Of a DNA stretch of 24,791 bases, positions 23,291-24,791 are shown in pieces. Source of the stretch: CABMGO01 sp964574775 (lineage in GTDB: Archaea; Nanobdellota; Nanobdellia; Pacearchaeales; GW2011-AR1); NCBI GenBank assembly GCA_964574775.1, contig CAZNOS010000006.1, forward strand, positions 1 to 24,791, given 5' to 3'. The notes under the pieces are model-generated. The model was given only the letters and a program-made list of their open reading frames with translations. It was not told where the DNA came from and made no database searches. Position numbers and translations under genes: made by a program. Each line of letters begins with the position of its first letter. Position 1 is the stretch's first letter.

Positions 23291-23302
23291 AACTTATAAA
23301 TC
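23291..23302 (-). promoter_or_regulatory. TATA box for the SpoIIM-type gene
   Basis: The minus strand reads GATTTATAAGTT, centred about 26 bases before the ATG at 23271, which decides the start codon of that gene. Confidence 0.65.
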
Positions 23303-23312
23303 TTAGGGAAAC

Positions 23313-23323
23313 ATTTTTATAAC
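23313..23323 (+). promoter_or_regulatory. TATA box for the eIF2B/R15P-isomerase-like gene
   Basis: ATTTTTATAAC is centred about 25 bases before the ATG at 23343. It shares a divergent promoter region with the SpoIIM-type gene. Confidence 0.55.
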
Positions 23324-23342
23324 AACAATTCATTAAATATCT

Positions 23343-24182
23343 ATGAAAAAAGAGGAAAAGATTTCTGAAAGATTTGATGAAATAATTCGTCAAATAAAGG
23401 ACGTAAAAATTCAAGGAGCAAATAATATAGCGATTAGTGGGATTGAGGCTGCATTGTTAAGGTCAGATAAGGAATCAATAAAAAAAATTATTTCGGCCAG
23501 ACCAACGGAACCACTTTTACAAAATTCAATAAGTATAATCACAAAATCCAAGGATAAATCAAAGTCCGCAAAAAAATTAATAGGATACATAGAAAAATCA
23601 AAAAGTAAAATAGGATTTTTGGGATCTTATTTAATTAAAGATAATATGAACGTATTTTCTCACTGTCATTCTTCCACCGTAATTGAAATTTTGAAATACG
23701 CAAAGAAAGTAGAAAAAAAGAACTTTGTAGTATATACGTTAGAAGTAGAACCACTTCAGCAGGGAAGAAAAACTGCCGAAGAACTTTCAAGGTTTGGAAT
23801 TAAAGTTGTTGTTTTTCCAGATTTAGCAGCAGAACAGGCCCTGAAAAGTTGTGATGTATTTTTGTTCGGATCGGATGCATTTTTAAAAAGTGGAGTTGTG
23901 AATAAAATTGGAACATCCTTATTGTGCGAAATTGCAAGAGAACATAAAATTCCAACATATTCTTGCGGAGTTTCTTTAAAGTTTGCTAAAAATGTTAAGA
24001 TAGAAAATCGTTCTGGGAGGGAAGTCTGGGATGCGAGGAATGAAAATATTATGGTCATCAATCCCGCATTCGATTTTACTAAAAATAAATTATTATCTGG
24101 AGTTATTTCAGAACTGGGAATACTTAAGTATAAAGATTTTATTAGGAACGCTAGAAAGACAAAACTAAAGTTATCTGATTAA
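23343..24182 (+). CDS. eIF2B alpha-like / ribose-1,5-bisphosphate isomerase family protein
   Basis: The 279-residue protein belongs to the eIF2B alpha/beta/delta, MtnA and ribose-1,5-bisphosphate isomerase superfamily. The helical N-terminal part (about 1-90) precedes the Rossmann-like half with FSHCHSSTV (105-113, Cys108), GRKTAEEL (141-148) and FGSDAFLKSGVVNKIGTSLL (175-194, Asp178). Cys and Asp match the catalytic pair of archaeal isomerases in the AMP/RuBisCO route. However, the E-S/T-R-P segment reads LEVEP, with Glu in place of the Arg, so the substrate may differ. It is shorter than the 322-residue Thermococcus enzyme. It could instead be a translation-factor-like protein. It converges on the coiled-coil gene with no gap. 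Confidence 0.78.
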   Translation: MKKEEKISERFDEIIRQIKDVKIQGANNIAISGIEAALLRSDKESIKKIISARPTEPLLQNSISIITKSKDKSKSAKKLIGYIEKSKSKIGFLGSYLIKDNMNVFSHCHSSTVIEILKYAKKVEKKNFVVYTLEVEPLQQGRKTAEELSRFGIKVVVFPDLAAEQALKSCDVFLFGSDAFLKSGVVNKIGTSLLCEIAREHKIPTYSCGVSLKFAKNVKIENRSGREVWDARNENIMVINPAFDFTKNKLLSGVISELGILKYKDFIRNARKTKLKLSD

Positions 24183-24791
24183 TCAGACCTTTTTCTTTCT
24201 AAAAAATAATCTTTGTAAAAATCCGCTATTCTTTCTTAATTCTTCCTGTGCGTCCATAAACGCCAACTCTTCATGGATTTTATTAAGTCTCAGAGAATAC
24301 GTTTTTAACATATTCTCATACGCACGTGTTTCTATTTTTTCTCTATTTAGATAATCATCCTGTACCTGTCTTACTAAAAGAAGAAGTCTGTCTTTTTCCT
24401 GAACAAGTGCGTTTCTCTTCCCGCTCAGTTTCATTAGGTTTGCTATTTGAGTCTCTACACTAATTCTGGATTGAATAATTTTACTAAGTCTACTTTCATA
24501 CTGATTCATTGCCTCGTTGTACTCTTGCATCGATAATTTATTATATTCAAAACAGTCTCGCTGTATAACTTTTATTAGTTGCATTAATAATAATTCTTCC
24601 TCTCCCAACGCCCTAAGTTTTCGTTTGAAAAATCTAATTCTCATAAGATATCCTGTTCCAATTCCCACCAAACTCAAGGAAATCAATATTCCAATGGCTT
24701 GAACAGGATTATTTTTAATCGCATATAATATATTAAATTCTCCTTTCGTTTCCAACAGCAAACTACTTCTCGCCTCTTTTAATTTTGCATA
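24183..24791 (-). CDS. Membrane-anchored coiled-coil protein with SHOCT-like repeats (5' end outside window)
   Basis: The frame is open to the window edge, so the N-terminus is missing; 202 residues are seen. One membrane segment (about residues 28-50: NPVQAIGILISLSLVGIGTGYLM) is followed by a basic stretch RIRFFKRKLR and a long helical region. The helical part contains two related units, CFEYNKLSMQEYNEAMNQY then SRLSKI, and DDYLNREKIETRAYENMLK then SLRLNKI. Each looks like a SHOCT-type short helical repeat that begins with an aromatic residue and ends with an R-L-x-K-I. A similar architecture is common at the C-termini of archaeal surface proteins, where the missing part would be external. 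Specific function unknown. Confidence 0.7.
   Translation of the reverse strand, partial: YAKLKEARSSLLLETKGEFNILYAIKNNPVQAIGILISLSLVGIGTGYLMRIRFFKRKLRALGEEELLLMQLIKVIQRDCFEYNKLSMQEYNEAMNQYESRLSKIIQSRISVETQIANLMKLSGKRNALVQEKDRLLLLVRQVQDDYLNREKIETRAYENMLKTYSLRLNKIHEELAFMDAQEELRKNSGFLQRLFFRKKKV

Noticed and set aside
23269..23292. TTG start for the SpoIIM-type gene at 23292
   Set aside because: It lies next to the TATA box, upstream of any likely transcript start; the ATG at 23271 is at the right distance.
1..24791. CRISPR arrays, insertion sequences, prophage genes, rRNA
   Set aside because: No spaced repeat series, transposase, phage structural or rRNA-like sequence was seen on reading both strands.

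Overview
This window most likely comes from an AT-rich archaeon of the DPANN superphylum, probably near the Woesearchaeota/Pacearchaeota. The evidence is an STT3/AglB-type oligosaccharyltransferase with a WWDYG motif, a SecF-SecD pair without bacterial fusions, a tRNA-Gly with an intron at the canonical archaeal 37/38 position, an eIF2B-like/ribose-1,5-bisphosphate isomerase-like protein, and archaeal promoters. Almost every operon-leading gene has a TATA box centred about 24-28 bases before its start codon, with no room for a leader, so leaderless mRNAs appear to be the rule. The lineage is inferred from gene content, not from a marker phylogeny.

Layout. 1-220 holds the tail of an unidentified plus-strand reading frame and little else. 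221-2105 (minus) carries a KamA-type lysine 2,3-aminomutase, tRNA-Arg(CCU) and two small two-helix membrane proteins. 2201-2470 has a divergent pair, tRNA-Leu(UAA) and an intron-containing tRNA-Gly(UCC). 2564-6762 (plus) is a tight operon: secF, secD (with a PDZ-like insert), a YdjM-like membrane hydrolase and a polysaccharide flippase. 6769-7837 (minus) encodes two secreted proteins rich in N-glycosylation sequons. 7930-9295 (plus) encodes a short UDP-sugar dehydrogenase and a methyltransferase-like protein.

9296-20976 (minus) is the main feature: an 11-gene, almost gap-free operon led by STT3. It continues with a UDP-GlcNAc 2-epimerase, three glycosyltransferases, a FemAB-like acyltransferase, an ArnD-like polysaccharide deacetylase, three SAM methyltransferases and a second deacetylase-like protein. 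Upstream at 21031-22193 lies the MraY/WecA/AglH-type sugar-1-phosphate transferase that would start the lipid-linked glycan. 22224-24791 holds a 44-residue zinc ribbon, a SpoIIM-family membrane protein, the eIF2B/R15P-isomerase-like gene and the C-terminal part of a membrane-anchored coiled-coil protein.

Read together, the window contains most steps of a protein N-glycosylation pathway: sugar activation (epimerase, dehydrogenase), lipid loading (MraY-like), elongation (GT2 and GT4 enzymes), unusual decoration (methylation, deacetylation or deformylation, aminoacylation-like transfer), flipping and transfer to protein (STT3). It sits beside the Sec machinery and two sequon-dense secreted proteins. 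The combination of ArnD-like, FemAB-like and several methyltransferase genes suggests an unusual modified glycan; this is an inference.

One assembly fault matters. The 100-N gap at 21195-21294 is flanked by an exact 55-base repeat. Removing one repeat copy and the gap restores a complete 335-residue transferase ending at 21031, so the gap looks artificial.
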